Origin: Deltaproteobacteria bacterium
GTDB taxonomy: Bacteria > Desulfobacterota > Desulfomonilia > UBA1062
Assembly: GCA_003643935.1 (NCBI GenBank)
Contig: QMLJ01000074.1
Location: 1 to 6,462 of the forward strand
DNA length: 6,462 nt
Direction of reading: 5' to 3'
Position 1 is the first letter of the stretch. Each line of letters begins with the position of its first letter. Under the pieces are notes generated by a model. That model had not been told where the DNA came from, searched no databases, and saw only the letters and a program-made list of their open reading frames with translations. Below, piece after piece: positions 5,520 through 6,462 of the stretch. Made by a program: the position numbers and the translations under genes.

Positions 5520-6308
5520 ATGCTAGATGGTATTATTCATCCGAGCGTTCTCGAAAACGCAATCACGCTCAAGACCAGGATACCTTCCTTATTCGTTGGT
5601 AGACGGCTAGTTGTTACAGTGCTGTCAAACACCAAGGGAGGGAAGGTTCTAATCTCAATGTTCGGTAACAAGGTATATGTAGAGACCGACCTTGAACTTG
5701 TAAAGGGCCAGGTGTTGCACCTCAAGGTGCATGCATTAAGGCCAAGGGTAGTCTTAAAGCCGGTGGTGCAGGATGAAAGCAAATCTAGCTTTTCCAAAAG
5801 CGCAGTGGATGGTCTTATTGAGAGGTTGATAGGTTCGTTGGGCAGAACGGATATAAAGCACTTTGAGGCCAGAAAGATATTCGAACAAGTGTTGCAAAGT
5901 GCCAGGCATGATAATGACATCCAGTACCTTGTCCAGGCCTTGCTCAGGGATTTACCGGCCTTTGCCGGTGCTGTCGCGTTTTTCTACATACCTCTTCTTG
6001 TTGATAAAGATCCTGGAGGTAGGGCAAGGGTGGCCATTTATAAGGAAGGCGATGACTCCTACTCCGTAAACTTTGACGTGGATACAGATAACCTGGGCAA
6101 GATCAGGTGCACGGCACTGATGGGGAATGGTCTGGATATTGAGATTGTTTCTCCCTCTGCCTACGTAGTGGATCTTCTGAGATCGCATGCAGGAGAACTT
6201 TCAAATAGACTTACAGACATGGGCCTTGAGCTTAAAAGGCTAGAGATCATGCAGAGGGCCATATCTCGTACAGGTCAGGGTAGCCCTGAAATGGATGTCC
6301 TTGTATGA
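5520..6308 (+). CDS. fliK: FliK-like flagellar hook-length control protein
   Basis: This protein has 262 residues. FliK measures hook length and switches the FlhB export gate from rod/hook to filament substrates. The C-terminal part, residues about 153-243, fits the FliK C-terminal domain: AFFYIPLLVD, a charged strand ARVAIYKEGD, then YSVNFDVDTDNLGKIRCTAL, a strand GLDIEIVS, and a final amphipathic helix ending in MGLELKRLEIM. Residues about 21-80 form a beta-rich module (VGRRLVVTVLSNTKGGKVLI, then VYVETDLELVKGQVLHLKV) like that found in FliK-like proteins of divergent type. The helical linker at 95-145 is short, so the protein is smaller than classical 400-residue FliK rulers. It starts nine bases after the preceding stop and overlaps the next gene by ATGA. 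The downstream FlhB-like protein supports the assignment. The ribosome binding site is weak. Confidence 0.75.
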   Translation: MLDGIIHPSVLENAITLKTRIPSLFVGRRLVVTVLSNTKGGKVLISMFGNKVYVETDLELVKGQVLHLKVHALRPRVVLKPVVQDESKSSFSKSAVDGLIERLIGSLGRTDIKHFEARKIFEQVLQSARHDNDIQYLVQALLRDLPAFAGAVAFFYIPLLVDKDPGGRARVAIYKEGDDSYSVNFDVDTDNLGKIRCTALMGNGLDIEIVSPSAYVVDLLRSHAGELSNRLTDMGLELKRLEIMQRAISRTGQGSPEMDVLV

Positions 6309-6462
6309 CCACGAATAATAAGGATAACAATTCAAATAAGCAAGACAGGGCAGTAGCCCTGGGTTATCGTAGGGGTAAGGATGCAGCACCCAGGGTAAAG
6401 GCCAAGGGTAGGGGAAGACTGGCTGAAAAGATACTTGCCCTTGCAAAGGCCAACGGTATCCC
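6305..6462 (+). CDS. fhlB: FhlB/FlhX-type stand-alone FlhB cytoplasmic-domain homologue, 3'-truncated by window edge
   Basis: The ATG at 6305 overlaps the TGA of the FliK-like gene (ATGA), and 52 full codons are visible before the window ends. After an Asn/Lys-rich lead of about 13 residues comes DRAVALGYRRGKDAAPRVKA, then KGRGRLAEKILALAKANGI. This is the conserved pattern that follows the autocleavage site in the FlhB/YscU export-switch proteins (AVAL-Y, AP-V-AKG, A-KI-ELA-E-GIP). The family's N-terminal membrane half and the NPTH cleavage motif are absent. It is therefore the small soluble paralogue called FhlB or FlhX, which can substitute for or assist the FlhB C-terminal domain in the export gate. 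Pairing with fliK fits a shared role in substrate switching. Confidence 0.85.
   Translation, partial: MTTNNKDNNSNKQDRAVALGYRRGKDAAPRVKAKGRGRLAEKILALAKANGI

Noticed and set aside
5954..5983. Perfect hairpin ACCGGC-CTTT-GCCGGT followed by a run of five T, resembling a terminator
   Set aside because: The T-run starts nine bases after the stem, too far for an intrinsic terminator, and the element lies inside the intact FliK-like gene where the bases encode conserved-looking residues.
1..6462. CRISPR array, insertion sequence, tRNA or rRNA, prophage or defence genes
   Set aside because: I saw no regularly spaced direct repeats, transposase motifs, terminal inverted repeats, cloverleaf-like folds or phage-type genes in either strand.

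Overview
This is a bacterial chromosome segment of moderate GC with frequent AGG (Arg) and ATA (Ile) codons. It joins two fatty-acid or acyl-CoA catabolism genes, one orphan lipoprotein gene and the start of a flagellar hook-length/export operon. The gene content (acyl-CoA ligase, acyl-CoA dehydrogenase, outer-membrane-type lipoprotein, flagellar FliK and FhlB-like proteins) and the codon habits suggest a motile Gram-negative bacterium, possibly of the Desulfobacterota or Nitrospirota type. This is a guess from style; no marker gene in the window fixes the taxonomy.

Layout. Bases 1-1384 (+) hold the 3' part of an AMP-forming acyl-CoA synthetase whose N-terminus lies off the left edge. It converges on an acyl-CoA dehydrogenase (1459-2604, -) across a 74-base gap containing a 12-bp hairpin. 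Together they could activate an acid to its CoA thioester and carry out the first alpha,beta-oxidation. The dehydrogenase has an isovaleryl-CoA-dehydrogenase-like catalytic layout.

Bases 2605-3032 are a long AT-rich divergent intergenic region, unusually dense in dyad symmetry. It has two identical copies of the palindromic 10-mer TGACTTGTCA, with centres 73 bp apart. Between them is a 22-bp near-perfect palindrome, and nearer the dehydrogenase a pair of AATCNGATT sites. The left TGACTTGTCA can act as the -35 element of promoters pointing in both directions. This is the part of the window with the most unexplained structure.

Bases 3033-4640 (+) encode an unrecognised lipoprotein that probably folds as a beta-propeller. 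Its most likely start is a GTG preceded by AGGAGG, not the upstream ATG.

From 4701 onward a good sigma-70-type promoter precedes a tight operon: a small charged protein (4786-5085), a TTG-started membrane protein with a coiled coil and a C-terminal DUF2802-like helical domain (5088-5510), a FliK-like hook-length control protein (5520-6308), and the start of a stand-alone FlhB cytoplasmic-domain homologue (FhlB/FlhX type, 6305 to the right edge). The last two overlap by ATGA, which implies coupled translation. The flagellar genes and the acyl-CoA genes look like unrelated neighbours.
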